This document shows positions 15,889 to 24,905 of a stretch of DNA of 64,000 nucleotides, one piece after another. Every line of letters begins with the position of its first letter. Position 1 is the first letter of the stretch. Under the pieces are notes generated by a model that saw only the letters and a list, made by a program, of their open reading frames with translations, did no database searches and was not told the DNA's origin. Origin of the DNA: Firmicutes bacterium UBA3553 (GTDB lineage Bacteria; Bacillota; Clostridia; Tissierellales; Sedimentibacteraceae); NCBI GenBank assembly GCA_002381185.1, contig DFOA01000064.1:1-64000 (forward strand), written 5' to 3'. The position numbers and the translations under genes are program-made.

Positions 15889-16614
15889 TCATAGTTTCGT
15901 TGGATAAAAATCATTTTCTACTTGTTGACACAATGTATATAGCGATGAAATACTTTTGATTTGTGAACGGTTCATTTGATTTAGCTGGACTGATATGCTA
16001 TCTAAAAACGCCGCAATCTCTTCACGGTTTGAATAATCAAAAGCTGCATATGTTTCCTTCATTGTACGAAAAAAATGTTTTATCCGGTGAGTCTGTACTG
16101 ACAGTTTTATAGCATTAAGCGTTAATATCTGACGCATGTGTTCATTTGTATAAACGCGATACCTGTTTTCTTTATTTCTTTCCGGAAATAAAAGTCCTGC
16201 CTTTTCCCAATATCGAATAGTTGTAACAGGAATACCTGTTTCTTTACTTACTTCTCCTATGCTCATTTTTCTTGGAACTGCTGTATGAAAATTATCATGA
16301 AGCAGCATTTCTACAGTTTTTTTATACGTTCGTTTTTCATTCCACAAATCGGCTTGTGCCTTATTAGCAATCCAGAGTGCCTCGTCAATGTGTCCCCCTT
16401 TTAATTCTGCCATTACTTTTGCAATAAAAGTTAAGCCAAACGCTGTCAGCATCTCTCTAATACAAATAAAATATGCCAAATGCTTTTCTGTATAAATCCT
16501 ATACCCTGCGGAAGAACGGGATACTGGCGGTATTAATCCTCTTTCCTCATATCCTCTTAAAGTTGTAGTACTTATTTTAAGCTGCCTGGCAATATCTATT
16601 GGACGAAATATCAT
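15889..16614 (-). CDS. MerR-family regulator with two DNA-binding domains
   Basis: The 241-residue protein has one MerR-type winged helix at about 1-70 (IDIARQLKISTTTLRGYEERGLI) and a second at about 105-175 (IGEVSKETGIPVTTIRYWEKAGLL). Usual MerR proteins carry one HTH and a C-terminal coiled coil. The two domains may bind separate half-sites in one chain. CAGGAG lies eight bases before the ATG at 16614; the ATG at 16620 is closer than usual. The gene at 16777 diverges from it and the acetyltransferase follows it. Confidence 0.85.
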   Translation of the reverse strand: MIFRPIDIARQLKISTTTLRGYEERGLIPPVSRSSAGYRIYTEKHLAYFICIREMLTAFGLTFIAKVMAELKGGHIDEALWIANKAQADLWNEKRTYKKTVEMLLHDNFHTAVPRKMSIGEVSKETGIPVTTIRYWEKAGLLFPERNKENRYRVYTNEHMRQILTLNAIKLSVQTHRIKHFFRTMKETYAAFDYSNREEIAAFLDSISVQLNQMNRSQIKSISSLYTLCQQVENDFYPTKL

Positions 16615-16776
16615 ATGCATTACTCCTGTTATCAAAAGTATTAACATTATACTATGTATGAAAGGTTATATCAATAAAAACCTGTCACTTACAGAGTGTA
16701 TTGAAATAAAGTTTGCTCATTGCAGTAGTGTTGTATAATGAAGATAAGAAAACTAAATATGGTGGAGGTAATATTT

Positions 16777-17166
16777 ATGGATAGTTTTACAAAAGAAGAG
16801 TTAGAAGAGGCTCGCCGTGCAATAGCTTCAACGCTTAGTAAATGTGAGAAAGCACAGTTAAAATTGAAATCAGGTACTTTTCAACACACAATGATTGTAC
16901 AAGGGATAAAGGCTTACAAGATTGCAATAGAATTGATAAAAAAAGAGCCGGAAACAAATATTACAAACAACTCATTTGAGAGCAAATATATGAAAGAAGG
17001 ATTAGAAGAAGCTATTCAGGCTATAACATCGGCAAATAGCAGGGTTGAGAAAATATTACCTAAATTTGAAACAGGTACTTCTCAACATACATTAGCCATA
17101 CGCAGAATAAAGGCATTTTATATTGCAACAGAACTAATAAAAAGAGAATTAGAGCGTTTCACATAG
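16777..17166 (+). CDS. Two-repeat helical protein, unknown function
   Basis: The protein (129 residues) is an internal duplication: a unit of about 55 residues (KEELEEARRAIAS, GTFQHTMIVQGIKAYKIAIELIKKE) repeats as KEGLEEAIQAITS, GTSQHTLAIRRIKAFYIATELIKRE. It is predicted helical and soluble. I do not recognise a family. GTGGAGG stands before the ATG at 16777. It is divergent from the two-HTH MerR gene, so that regulator may control it. A terminator follows. Confidence 0.7.
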   Translation: MDSFTKEELEEARRAIASTLSKCEKAQLKLKSGTFQHTMIVQGIKAYKIAIELIKKEPETNITNNSFESKYMKEGLEEAIQAITSANSRVEKILPKFETGTSQHTLAIRRIKAFYIATELIKRELERFT

Positions 17167-17198
17167 TGTTGTCCAATATAAGAAATCCCACCTACCTT

Positions 17199-17234
17199 AA
17201 AAAGCCCAAACAAACAAATATGTTCAGGCTTTTT
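17199..17234 (+). terminator. Terminator after the two-repeat protein
   Basis: AAAAAGCC (17199-17206) / GGCTTTTT (17227-17234), then ATTTTG. It probably also serves patB on the opposite strand. Confidence 0.65.
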
Positions 17235-17275
17235 ATTTTGAAACAGATATGCTACATTTTGCAATTAGGACCAGT

Positions 17276-18475
17276 TTATTTTATTTTTGTATTTATCGCA
17301 TCACATATTCTTTTAAGGCCTTCTGCCAAGACAGATTTCGGGCACGCCAGATTTAACCTTATGAAACAATCTGAATTTTGTACAAACATATTGCCTCCCT
17401 CTAACAGAACTCCTGCCTTATGAGCAAAAAACATTGGAAGGTCCTCATCCTTGTTGAAATAAGCGCTTAAATCTACCCATGCAAGATATGTTGCCTCAGA
17501 AATATTAAAACCGGCTTTTGGTAAATTTTCCTTTAAATACTCTTTTGCAAACGCAAAATTGATATCAAGATAAGCTCTAAGCTCCTCTAACCAAGGCTCT
17601 CCCTTTTCATAAGCAGCCTGAGCACCGGCTACACTTAAAGGATTGTCAAAATTGTAATGTCTCGAGAGCCAAATTTCTCTTAATGCTGCATTTGGTATAA
17701 TTACATTTGAAATCATCAATCCGGCCATATTAAAAGTCTTGCTTGGTGCCATACATGTAACTAACTTATCATAATCAGGGAATAATTTAGCTAATGGTAT
17801 ATGTTTTTTCTCTACTCTCAAAAGATCACAATGAATCTCATCCGAAATAACCCACAAATTATTTTTTACACATATTTCTCCTAACTTTCTGAGTTCTTCT
17901 TCAGTCCACACTCTGCCTGAGGGGTTATGCGGGTTACACAAAATAAAAAGAGTTGTTTTTTCATCAGCTGCTTTCCGTTCAAAGTCATCAAAATCAATCC
18001 TGTAATATCCATTATCATTTATAAGATCTGAGCATAGAAACTCACGATGGTTAAAATCTGCAGCATATTTAAAATATGCATAGGAAGGAGTTAAAAAAAT
18101 CACCTTATCTTCCGGCTTGCAAATATAGTCAACAAGTTCATATAATGCAGGTATGATACCGTTGGACATAACCAAATGTTTTTTTTCAAAGCTCCACTCA
18201 TATCTTCTCATGCACCAGTTCACAAAAGCATTATAATAGTCATTCGAAAATATTCTTGTATAACCAAATATCCTTTTGTCCAGTCGTTCTTTGATCGCAT
18301 CAATAACTACCTGCGGTGTTGCAAATTCCATATCCGCAACCCACATTCTGATAAATTCTTCATCTTTATATGGAAATTCCATAGAATCATCCGCATGGAA
18401 GATATAGCTTCGAAAACCATCTGTATTCATTGCATTTGTATTTCTTCTGTCTATAATTTCATCAAAATTGTACAT
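17276..18475 (-). CDS. patB: PatB/MalY-type PLP aminotransferase or C-S lyase
   Basis: A fold-type I PLP enzyme of 399 residues. MWVADMEFATPQVV near the start and CNPHNPSGRVW are typical of PatB/MalY cystathionine beta-lyase-like enzymes; the PLP lysine is in APSKTFNMAGL. These enzymes cleave cysteine conjugates or cystathionine and some transaminate. An XRE-type regulator is transcribed divergently from a shared palindromic region, a common pairing for this family. Confidence 0.9.
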   Translation of the reverse strand: MYNFDEIIDRRNTNAMNTDGFRSYIFHADDSMEFPYKDEEFIRMWVADMEFATPQVVIDAIKERLDKRIFGYTRIFSNDYYNAFVNWCMRRYEWSFEKKHLVMSNGIIPALYELVDYICKPEDKVIFLTPSYAYFKYAADFNHREFLCSDLINDNGYYRIDFDDFERKAADEKTTLFILCNPHNPSGRVWTEEELRKLGEICVKNNLWVISDEIHCDLLRVEKKHIPLAKLFPDYDKLVTCMAPSKTFNMAGLMISNVIIPNAALREIWLSRHYNFDNPLSVAGAQAAYEKGEPWLEELRAYLDINFAFAKEYLKENLPKAGFNISEATYLAWVDLSAYFNKDEDLPMFFAHKAGVLLEGGNMFVQNSDCFIRLNLACPKSVLAEGLKRICDAINTKIK

Positions 18476-18566
18476 AACCTTATCCCACCTTTTTTTATAA
18501 ATATTTAAAAATAACTATACTAATTTTACTTATAAAAAAGTTGTTAGTCAAAGCATCATAAGTTTC

Positions 18567-18590
18567 GTTTAAATAGAAATTTATTTAAAC
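18567..18590. promoter_or_regulatory. Palindrome between patB and the XRE regulator
   Basis: GTTTAAATA (18567-18575) and TATTTAAAC (18582-18590) are perfect arms separated by six bases. Related CTATTTAAA and TTTAAATAAAC sequences occur just downstream (18595-18605, 18678-18690). A likely operator for the divergent regulator. Confidence 0.5.
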
Positions 18591-18704
18591 TTTTCTATTT
18601 AAAATTGAATTTTAGTCCCCTTTATGTTATAATAATTTAAATATTAATTTTGAGCTTATATATTAATGTATTATTCTATTTTAAATAAACTTTTGAGGTG
18701 TTCT

Positions 18705-19412
18705 ATGTCTGAAATTAGCATTGAAATAGGTAAAAGAGTCAGAAACCTCCGCAAGAAAAGAAAAATGACGATAGAAGAACTGTCAAAAATTATAAACAAA
18801 AGCAAGGCAACTGTTTCTAAATACGAAAAGGGTGAAATTGTAACAGATATTGTTACACTGTACGATATCGCCGATGCACTGCAAGTACATGTTGAGCAAC
18901 TTCTTTATTGCAAGCCTGAACGCACAAGAATATCTGCACAAAGTAAAAATCCGGCGTTTTTCAGTGGTTTATCTCAATTTTATTCCTATGTTTTTGACGG
19001 ACGTACAAACCGGATAATCAGATGCGTATTTGATGTTTTATCAGAATCCGGAGAATCAAGATACAAAATTATGATGTACATGAATTTTAAAGATTACGAA
19101 AATTACCAGAACTGTGAAAATACATATTGGGGTTATATAGAACATTATGATGCTCTTACAAACATCTTAATGAAGAATCAGGATACACCCATGGAGCAGG
19201 TGACTGCAAGTATCTTAGCATCCTTCTTGGATTCTGATACTAAATGGGGACTGTTTTTTGGAATTTCTTCACGCCCCATGATGCCGATCGCAGTAAAAAT
19301 GCTTTTTTCTAAAAAGATGTTAAAAGAAGATGAAACTCTTATAAAAATGCTCAAGGTCTCAAAAGAAGATATCCGACTACTGAAACTTTATAACATGCTT
19401 TCCGTGACATAA
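18705..19412 (+). CDS. XRE-family transcriptional regulator
   Basis: The protein (235 residues) has an N-terminal HTH (about 5-65, with LSKIINKSKATVSKYEKGEIVTDI) and a C-terminal region of about 150 residues of unknown ligand-sensing type. The ATG at 18705 follows GAGGTGTTCT. It is divergent from patB, which it probably controls. Its 3' end overlaps the end of the small zinc-ribbon-like frame on the other strand. Confidence 0.85.
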   Translation: MSEISIEIGKRVRNLRKKRKMTIEELSKIINKSKATVSKYEKGEIVTDIVTLYDIADALQVHVEQLLYCKPERTRISAQSKNPAFFSGLSQFYSYVFDGRTNRIIRCVFDVLSESGESRYKIMMYMNFKDYENYQNCENTYWGYIEHYDALTNILMKNQDTPMEQVTASILASFLDSDTKWGLFFGISSRPMMPIAVKMLFSKKMLKEDETLIKMLKVSKEDIRLLKLYNMLSVT

Positions 19413-19545
19413 CTGTTAGCTTTTTACCGTTATTCAGCAAAATTTCATATAACAATTTAATTCTTTCATTCTTACAGAAAGGACACGTTCCCCTGCCTCT
19501 AGCAGGTAGTTGAATTAACCCTTTTCCCCTATACTTCTTAGACAT
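19351..19545 (-). CDS. Small zinc-ribbon-like protein, probably frameshifted
   Basis: A frame of 64 residues with a strong ribosome site (AGAAGGAGATTGAA) before the ATG. It has one knuckle, CPFCKNERIKLLYE, and then loses its second cysteine pair. Shifting frame at about 19412 gives LTVCHGKHVIK followed by a stop, which would supply further ligands, so a small indel is likely. It begins one base after the truncated CD3324-like gene. The family is unknown to me. It overlaps the XRE gene end by about 60 bases. Confidence 0.45.
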   Translation of the reverse strand: MSKKYRGKGLIQLPARGRGTCPFCKNERIKLLYEILLNNGKKLTVMSRKACYKVSVVGYLLLRP

Positions 19546-19546
19546 T

Positions 19547-19756
19547 TCAATCTCCTTCTACAGAATTGCTCACATCCTTTAAGTTCTTGTAGACGATTTT
19601 CCTTATAGATTCGCTGCTTAAACAAAATAATTCTGCTAACTCATCCATAGTTAAACCGTCCTTATACTTTTTTAATATTTCATTATTTCTGAAAGTAATC
19701 TCTTCCCTCGAACCGCTCTTTTTCCCCCAATTTCTTCTCACATTTGCTGCTATCAT
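19547..19756 (-). pseudogene. 5'-truncated CD3324-type HTH gene
   Basis: The frame reads RRNWGKKSGSREEITFRNNEILKKY, shown here only in part, and then an HTH-like MDELAELFCLSSESIRKIVY, as in CD3324-family proteins. Family members carry about 30 more N-terminal residues (with a YIPR/K segment) that are absent. No ribosome site precedes the ATG at 19756 or the TTG at 19765, and a terminator hairpin lies directly upstream, so the 5' end has probably been lost. Confidence 0.55.
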
Positions 19757-19765
19757 ATCAAGCAA

Positions 19766-19798
19766 AACAAAAAAGCCGACTGTAAATGCAATCGACTT
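19766..19798 (-). terminator. Terminator of the acetyltransferase at 19889
   Basis: On the minus strand AAGTCGA / TCGGCTT (one G-T pair) is followed by TTTTTTG. It is similar in shape to the hairpin at 14405. Confidence 0.55.
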
Positions 19799-19888
19799 CC
19801 TGCAACCAAAATTATTTATCTGTAAAATAGATGCATAATAAATTTAAGCGTCTTTAAATAAGCCGCGTTCACGAGCTTCTCATTATGT

Positions 19889-20449
19889 TCATTTTGTTGC
19901 ATAATATTCGCTGGCTAAGAGGCTATACATTGATGCATCAACAATTCCTTTATTACTAACGTCCGCCTGTCTTAATGTTCCCTCGTATTTTAGTCCGCAT
20001 TTAGCCATAACTTTACCTGAATTAGGATTGTTTGGATCATGCTGCGATTCTATACGATTTACCTTTACATCGTTAAAAAGGAATGGAATGATTCCTGAAA
20101 ATGCTTCACTTGTGATACCTTGATTCCACCACTTACTTCCAATGCAGTAACCTATATGGACAATATTAAGCATTTCATTTTTATCGACAATGCTAATTGT
20201 CCCAATAGGTTCATTTATCTCTTTTAATACAATAGCCCACTGATAAAAATCCTTTTTTTCATAGGCTTTTATCCAATCTTCCATTACATTTTTCGTAATG
20301 TCAATAAAATTGTGTGTTGGCCATCTTAAAAACTCCGTAACCTTTTCATCGCTCGTCCAATTATTAAACGCCGCGAAGGCATCATTCTTTGTAAACTTTC
20401 GTAGTAACAGCCGCTTTGTTTCAATTTCTTTTGTCCCCATGTGATTCAT
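19889..20449 (-). CDS. GNAT acetyltransferase, RimJ/RimL type
   Basis: The protein (186 residues) has the start IETKRLLLRKFTKNDAFAAFNNW and the acetyl-CoA region SKWWNQGITSEAFSGIIPFL, then RIESQHDPNNPNSGKVMAKCG, a clear RimJ/RimL-like GNAT. Substrate unknown. GGGAG stands about eight bases before the ATG. Single gene with its own terminator. Confidence 0.88.
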   Translation of the reverse strand: MNHMGTKEIETKRLLLRKFTKNDAFAAFNNWTSDEKVTEFLRWPTHNFIDITKNVMEDWIKAYEKKDFYQWAIVLKEINEPIGTISIVDKNEMLNIVHIGYCIGSKWWNQGITSEAFSGIIPFLFNDVKVNRIESQHDPNNPNSGKVMAKCGLKYEGTLRQADVSNKGIVDASMYSLLASEYYATK

Positions 20450-20806
20450 TGTCTGCTCTCCCTTCGCCTAATCATAATAATCTCCATCTATGTAAAATTA
20501 TATACCTTTTACTGTAACAAAACAATAAAAATCAGACCGAAAAAGATACACATCTGAATCATTTTAAATCTGAACTTGCAAAGCAACTGCCGGAACTAAC
20601 TGCCTGCAACCATCCTTTGCCGAAGTTTCATAATGAAATTAAGGTGCCAAGTCATAATCAAACCTATATCCATACAATTCTGGCTTGTAATTTTGAATGA
20701 CATTGTCAAACCAACCTTGCATCTGGAGAGGAAGAGGGAACATATGTCACCCCGGATGGAAAATTGAATATACTAAAAAGAAGTTCATAGCAAGAGGTGA
20801 TTTATC
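20450..20806. other. Intergenic stretch with a possible gene remnant
   Basis: No complete gene. A plus-strand open stretch (about 20728-20789) reads GEEEGTYVTPDGKLNILKRSS and then a stop, written here in full at 21 or fewer residues only as a fragment, EEGTYVTPDGKLNI; it looks like the end of a lost protein. The ribosome site of ytaF (AAGAGGTGAT) ends the region. Confidence 0.3.
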
Positions 20807-21451
20807 ATGCATTTTTCATTTATCGTAATTTTGGAAGCTATGATGCTTGCTTCCGCGTTATCTTTGGATGCATTCATTGCAAGTTTTGCTTACGGCAGCA
20901 AGAAAATTAGAATACCGTTCAAATCTGCTCAAGTCATTAGTTTGATTTGCAGCTCTATTACCGGGTTGTCCCTTTTAGCGGGAACTATACTCAGGCAATA
21001 TATTCCTGATTGGCTTACAATAACTATCAGCTTTGTGGTTTTATTTATATTAGGAATAATAAAATTGTTGGACAGCATCACAAAATCTATTATCAGGAAG
21101 TATAGCAACCTTAATAAAGAAATCAAGTTTTCAATGTTTAACTTCAAATTTATTTTGAATTTATATGCAAATCCCGAAGATGCTGATATAGACGCGTCAA
21201 AAACACTTTCTCCAACCGAATCCGCCTCGCTTGCGTTCGCCCTCTCGTTGGATGGTATTACGGTAGGACTTGGTGCAGCTATTGGAAATGTAAACGGACT
21301 GGCTGTTTTCATATGCTCCCTTATAACAGATATGACTGCTGTATTATTGGGGAGCTTTTCAGGGAATAAAGCGGCAAAGAAAATCTCGTTTAATTTATCT
21401 TGGTTAAGCGGAATTATATTAATAATATTGGCTTTCTCAAAATTATTTTAA
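20807..21451 (+). CDS. ytaF: Sporulation membrane protein YtaF
   Basis: The protein (214 residues) has six hydrophobic segments arranged as two related halves, ASALSLDAFIASFAYG and AFALSLDGITVGLGAAIG, the repeated LSLDxxxxG pattern shared by YtaF and MntP exporters. YtaF is made in sporulating Bacillus; whether it moves a cation is not settled. Single gene on the plus strand with an AGAGGTGAT ribosome site. Confidence 0.88.
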   Translation: MHFSFIVILEAMMLASALSLDAFIASFAYGSKKIRIPFKSAQVISLICSSITGLSLLAGTILRQYIPDWLTITISFVVLFILGIIKLLDSITKSIIRKYSNLNKEIKFSMFNFKFILNLYANPEDADIDASKTLSPTESASLAFALSLDGITVGLGAAIGNVNGLAVFICSLITDMTAVLLGSFSGNKAAKKISFNLSWLSGIILIILAFSKLF

Positions 21452-21726
21452 ACCCTTAACATGTTATAAATAGTTACATAGAAGCATTAACTATTGCATA
21501 AATATGTATTGTCAAAAATGCCAAACAAAGGCCATTTATTCAAAATCGCTATTATCCAATGATATTCGTCAGAAGATAATAGCGATTACTTGCGCGGTAA
21601 CTACAAGATTAATTAGAATTATGCAACAGATGAAATATACTTTATGCGATAGGTATTAAAATATGACCGTAGATTGACAAAACTTCCTTGAACCAAAAGC
21701 TCCACATAACTGTAATGAAGCAATAT
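21452..21726. other. Intergenic stretch
   Basis: I see no gene. A weak GCTATTATCC / GATAATAGC inverted repeat lies at about 21548-21585. Confidence 0.4.
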
Positions 21727-21768
21727 AAAAAAATCTGTCAGTTCATAATACTATGGACTGACAGATTT
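21727..21768 (-). terminator. Terminator of tRNA-Ser
   Basis: On the minus strand a 12-base stem (AAATCTGTCAGT / ACTGACAGATTT) is followed by a T-run, directly after the tRNA 3' end. Confidence 0.8.
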
Positions 21769-21774
21769 ATAACT

Positions 21775-21868
21775 TGGCGGAGGCGGTGAGATTCGAACTC
21801 ACGAGCCGGGTTTAAGCCGACCGAACGATTTCGAGTCGTTTCCGTTATGACCGCTTCGGTACGCCTCC
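21775..21868 (-). tRNA. tRNA-Ser (CGA)
   Basis: The acceptor arms GGAGGCG/CGCCTCC pair, discriminator G and encoded CCA follow, and the T-arm contains GTTCGAATC. The anticodon loop CTCGAAA gives CGA (reads UCG). The long variable arm identifies a class II serine tRNA. It stands close to serS, whose T-box bulge matches its GCCA end. Confidence 0.95.
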
Positions 21869-21879
21869 ATTTAATAAAG

Positions 21880-21924
21880 CAGAATTTAGAGTCAGACTCG
21901 TTATGACCACTTCGATACGCTTCC
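21880..21924 (-). pseudogene. Degenerate 5' half of a second tRNA-Ser
   Basis: Directly upstream of the tRNA, about 30 bases (GGAAGCGTATCGAAGTGG and on) match the acceptor and D-arm of tRNA-Ser with three changes, and then similarity is lost in the anticodon arm. It cannot fold as a tRNA. Confidence 0.65.
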
Positions 21925-22346
21925 AAAACCGAAGACTATATTAGTTTATCTAAACAAAGGTTTTTTGTCAATATAATATTTATGCTTGACAGATGATATG
22001 TTCTTCAGTAAATCATTTTTATAATAAGACTCTCAGCTAAACGACTTTTATCCTACTAAAACAATCACTTGAATGCTGATTTTGCAGGATTCCGCAGCCT
22101 AACACACAAATTCAACCATTCACTATTACTCATTTATATTGGTGTTCGAAAATCAACCTCTACATGCTTATTTGGCTTTCATTGCCTCGGGGAGTTACAG
22201 TGTTGATTTGACGAAAGCTGCAGCTTTTGCACTAACTAAATCAAGCAGTGAAATAATCACATATAATCATAAACTCGTTGCAATGACCTGCCGTTATTTT
22301 TCAGGGTGACTTCTAAAAAAGAACTGCAGGCCATAATTAATATGAT
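21925..22346. other. Intergenic stretch between tRNA-Ser and serS
   Basis: No gene or clear terminator recognised in about 420 bases. Confidence 0.4.
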
Positions 22347-23627
22347 TTATTTTATAACGGTCTTTCCGCCCATATATGGCTGCAATGCAGCAGGTATATT
22401 GACAGAGCCGTCCGCATTTAAATTATTTTCTAAAAAAGCAATCAGCATTCTCGGAGGCGCAACTACCGTATTGTTTAATGTATGTGCAAAATACTTGTTG
22501 TTGTTTTCATCTGAAACACGTATTTTTAGCCTTCTGGCCTGTGCATCACCTAAGTTGGAGCAGCTTCCCACTTCAAAGTATTTTTTCTGTCTCGGAGACC
22601 ATGCTTCGACATCCACTGATTTAACTTTCAAATCAGCCAGATCCCCTGAACAGCATTCAAGTGTTCTTACAGGAATATCCAAAGAACGGAATAAATCTAC
22701 TGTGTTTTGCCACAGCTTGTCGAACCACATAGGGCTTTCTTCAGGCTTGCACACAACTATCATTTCCTGTTTTTCAAACTGATGGATTCTGTATACTCCT
22801 CTTTCCTCTATTCCGTGAGCTCCTTTTTCCTTTCTGAAGCATGGTGAATAGCTTGTTAATGTTTGAGGCAAAGATGATTCAGGCAATATTGTATCGATGA
22901 ATTTGCCGATCATTGAATGTTCGCTGGTTCCTATTAAGTATAAATCTTCTCCTTCAATTTTGTACATCATCGCATCCATTTCAGCAAAACTCATAACACC
23001 TGTAACAACTTCGCTGCGTATCATAAAGGGAGGTATGCAGTAAGTAAATCCACGGTCTATCATAAAATCTCTTGCATAAGAAATAACTGCCGAATGAAGT
23101 CTGGCTATATCACCCATTAAATAATAAAAACCGTTGCCTGCAACCTTTCTTGCACTTTCTAAATCTAAACCATTAAATTTCTCCATTATTTCAGCATGAT
23201 ACGGTATTTCAAAATCAGGAATCAATGGTTCTCCATAGCGTTTTACTTCAACATTTTCGCTGTCATCCTTGCCTATGGGAACACTTGGATCAATGATATT
23301 AGGTATAGTCATCATTATTTTTAAAATCTTTGCTTCAAGTTCTGTTTCCTTATTTTCCAACTCTGCAAGTTCCTCTTGATTTGCAACTACTCGTTTCTTA
23401 AGTTCTTCGGCTTCTTCTTTTTTGCCCTTAGCCATTAATCCGCCTATTTCTTTGGAAATTTTGTTTCTTTCTGCTCTGAGGCTATCTGCTTTTTGTTTTG
23501 CTTCTCTGCTTTCGATATCTAATGCTATTACCTCATCCACTAAAGGAAGTTTGTTATCCTGAAATTTTTTCTTTATATTTTGTTTTACGGCTTCAGGATT
23601 TTCTCTTACAAATTTTAAATCTAACAT
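22347..23627 (-). CDS. serS: Seryl-tRNA synthetase
   Basis: A class II synthetase (426 residues) charging tRNA-Ser. The N-terminal coiled-coil arm (about 1-110, after LDLKFVRENPEAVKQNI) binds the tRNA long arm; the catalytic core has motif 2 CFRKEKGAHG and motif 3 near PPRMLIAFLENN. The ATG at 23627 follows GGAGGATAAT. Transcribed alone behind a T-box leader, so it rises when tRNA-Ser is uncharged. Confidence 0.97.
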   Translation of the reverse strand: MLDLKFVRENPEAVKQNIKKKFQDNKLPLVDEVIALDIESREAKQKADSLRAERNKISKEIGGLMAKGKKEEAEELKKRVVANQEELAELENKETELEAKILKIMMTIPNIIDPSVPIGKDDSENVEVKRYGEPLIPDFEIPYHAEIMEKFNGLDLESARKVAGNGFYYLMGDIARLHSAVISYARDFMIDRGFTYCIPPFMIRSEVVTGVMSFAEMDAMMYKIEGEDLYLIGTSEHSMIGKFIDTILPESSLPQTLTSYSPCFRKEKGAHGIEERGVYRIHQFEKQEMIVVCKPEESPMWFDKLWQNTVDLFRSLDIPVRTLECCSGDLADLKVKSVDVEAWSPRQKKYFEVGSCSNLGDAQARRLKIRVSDENNNKYFAHTLNNTVVAPPRMLIAFLENNLNADGSVNIPAALQPYMGGKTVIK

Positions 23628-23660
23628 ATTATCCTCCATAATTAATTATAATCTAAATAC

Positions 23661-23945
23661 AAAAACTCCCGTCTCTGATTTAGAGACGAGAGATACTCGC
23701 GGTGCCACCCTAATTATTATACCTGACGGGGACATTCCTCTTATCTCTCAGAGACTATCCCGCTCAAAAAGAGGTGTGTACCCATACCTATGTATAATCA
23801 CTTAATAAGTTATCGCCTACATACGTCCGGGTTAATTCCCCGGAAACTCCGGAACGGATTCAATAACCACTGTATCAGTTTCCACCATCCACTGACTCTC
23901 TAAAACACTGAATTATTTACTGCTTTCCATCATCGTCATATATTT
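23661..23945 (-). promoter_or_regulatory. T-box leader of serS
   Basis: The minus strand carries the T-box sequence GGGTGGCACCGCG (23698-23710), followed by a terminator stem TCTCGTCTCT / AGAGACGGGA and TTTTT (23661-23693). The UGGC of the bulge complements the GCCA end of tRNA-Ser. A UCC triplet at 23856-23858 in stem I is a candidate specifier. Uncharged tRNA would favour the antiterminator. Confidence 0.92.
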
Positions 23946-23951
23946 AATTGT

Positions 23952-23980
23952 AATATATACTACTGATGCTGTTTTGTCAA
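23952..23980 (-). promoter_or_regulatory. Promoter of the serS leader
   Basis: TTGACA (23975-23980), 17 bases, TATATT (23952-23957) on the minus strand. Confidence 0.7.
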
Positions 23981-24007
23981 TATTGACTTTACATTTTATT
24001 TATTCTC

Positions 24008-24895
24008 TTATAAAGTAGTTTTTTCGCTAAATATTTCTTCTCTTAGCTTTTGAGCTGTAGGAGTGATTGCAATTCCTCCCTGTGCTGTTTCTCTCAATTC
24101 CGGAGGAAGCTGCTTGCCAACCTTGTACATTGCCCATACAACTTCATCAAATGGTATTTTGCTTTTGACTCCGGCCATTGTAATTTCTGCTGTTGTAAGT
24201 GCACTTACAGTTCCTGCAATATTCCTTTTTGCACAAGGGACCTCTACAAGACCTGCTACAGGGTCGCAGATTAACCCAAGGATATTTTTCAGAACTATGG
24301 CTGCCGCATCTAATGCCTGTTCGGGAGTTCCACCCATCATTTCAACAACTGCCGCTGAACCCATTGCCGCCGCTGAACCACATTCTGCCTGACATCCGCC
24401 TTCCGCCCCCGCCAGTGTGGCATGCTTGGCAATAATTATTCCGACGCCGGAAGCCGTGAATAATCCGTTTATCATGTCTTCTTCCGACTTGTTAAGTCTT
24501 TCTGCGGCAGAAATTATGACCGCCGGCAAGATTCCGCATGAGCCCGCAGTGGGACTTGCCACAATTCTTCCCATTGCTGCATTAACTTCAGATGACGAAA
24601 TTGCTCTTGCCATTGCCTTAACCATGAAATCCCCGGTCAATGTATTTCCGCTGTCCGCATATTTTCTCAGCCTGTAAGCATCTCCTCCTATAAGGCCGCT
24701 GACTGATTTTATTTCCTTTTCCTGAGCAAGACTTGAGGAGCTCATCATCACATGAAGGTTCTTTCTCATCCTTTCAATTACATCTTCTCTGCTCAGCTCT
24801 GACTTTGCCATTTCTGATCTGATGGTATATTCCCATATGGAAATATTCTCTTTTTTGCATATATCTATTAATTCTATACCGGTTGAAACAAACAT
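24008..24895 (-). CDS. sdaAA: L-serine dehydratase, alpha subunit
   Basis: Fe-S L-serine dehydratase alpha chain (295 residues), which with the beta chain turns serine into pyruvate and ammonia. ASPTAGSCGILPAVI and AGAEGGCQAECGSAAAMGSA are the conserved segments, including cysteines for the oxygen-sensitive [4Fe-4S] cluster. GGAGG lies five bases before the ATG at 24895. It follows sdaAB by ten bases and a serine-type symporter lies upstream, so it is a serine-use operon. Confidence 0.95.
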   Translation of the reverse strand: MFVSTGIELIDICKKENISIWEYTIRSEMAKSELSREDVIERMRKNLHVMMSSSSLAQEKEIKSVSGLIGGDAYRLRKYADSGNTLTGDFMVKAMARAISSSEVNAAMGRIVASPTAGSCGILPAVIISAAERLNKSEEDMINGLFTASGVGIIIAKHATLAGAEGGCQAECGSAAAMGSAAVVEMMGGTPEQALDAAAIVLKNILGLICDPVAGLVEVPCAKRNIAGTVSALTTAEITMAGVKSKIPFDEVVWAMYKVGKQLPPELRETAQGGIAITPTAQKLREEIFSEKTTL

Positions 24896-24905
24896 CACTG
24901 CCTCC

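Noticed and set aside
22306..22782. Plus-strand 158-codon frame opposite serS
   Set aside because: Shadow of the serS coding sequence.
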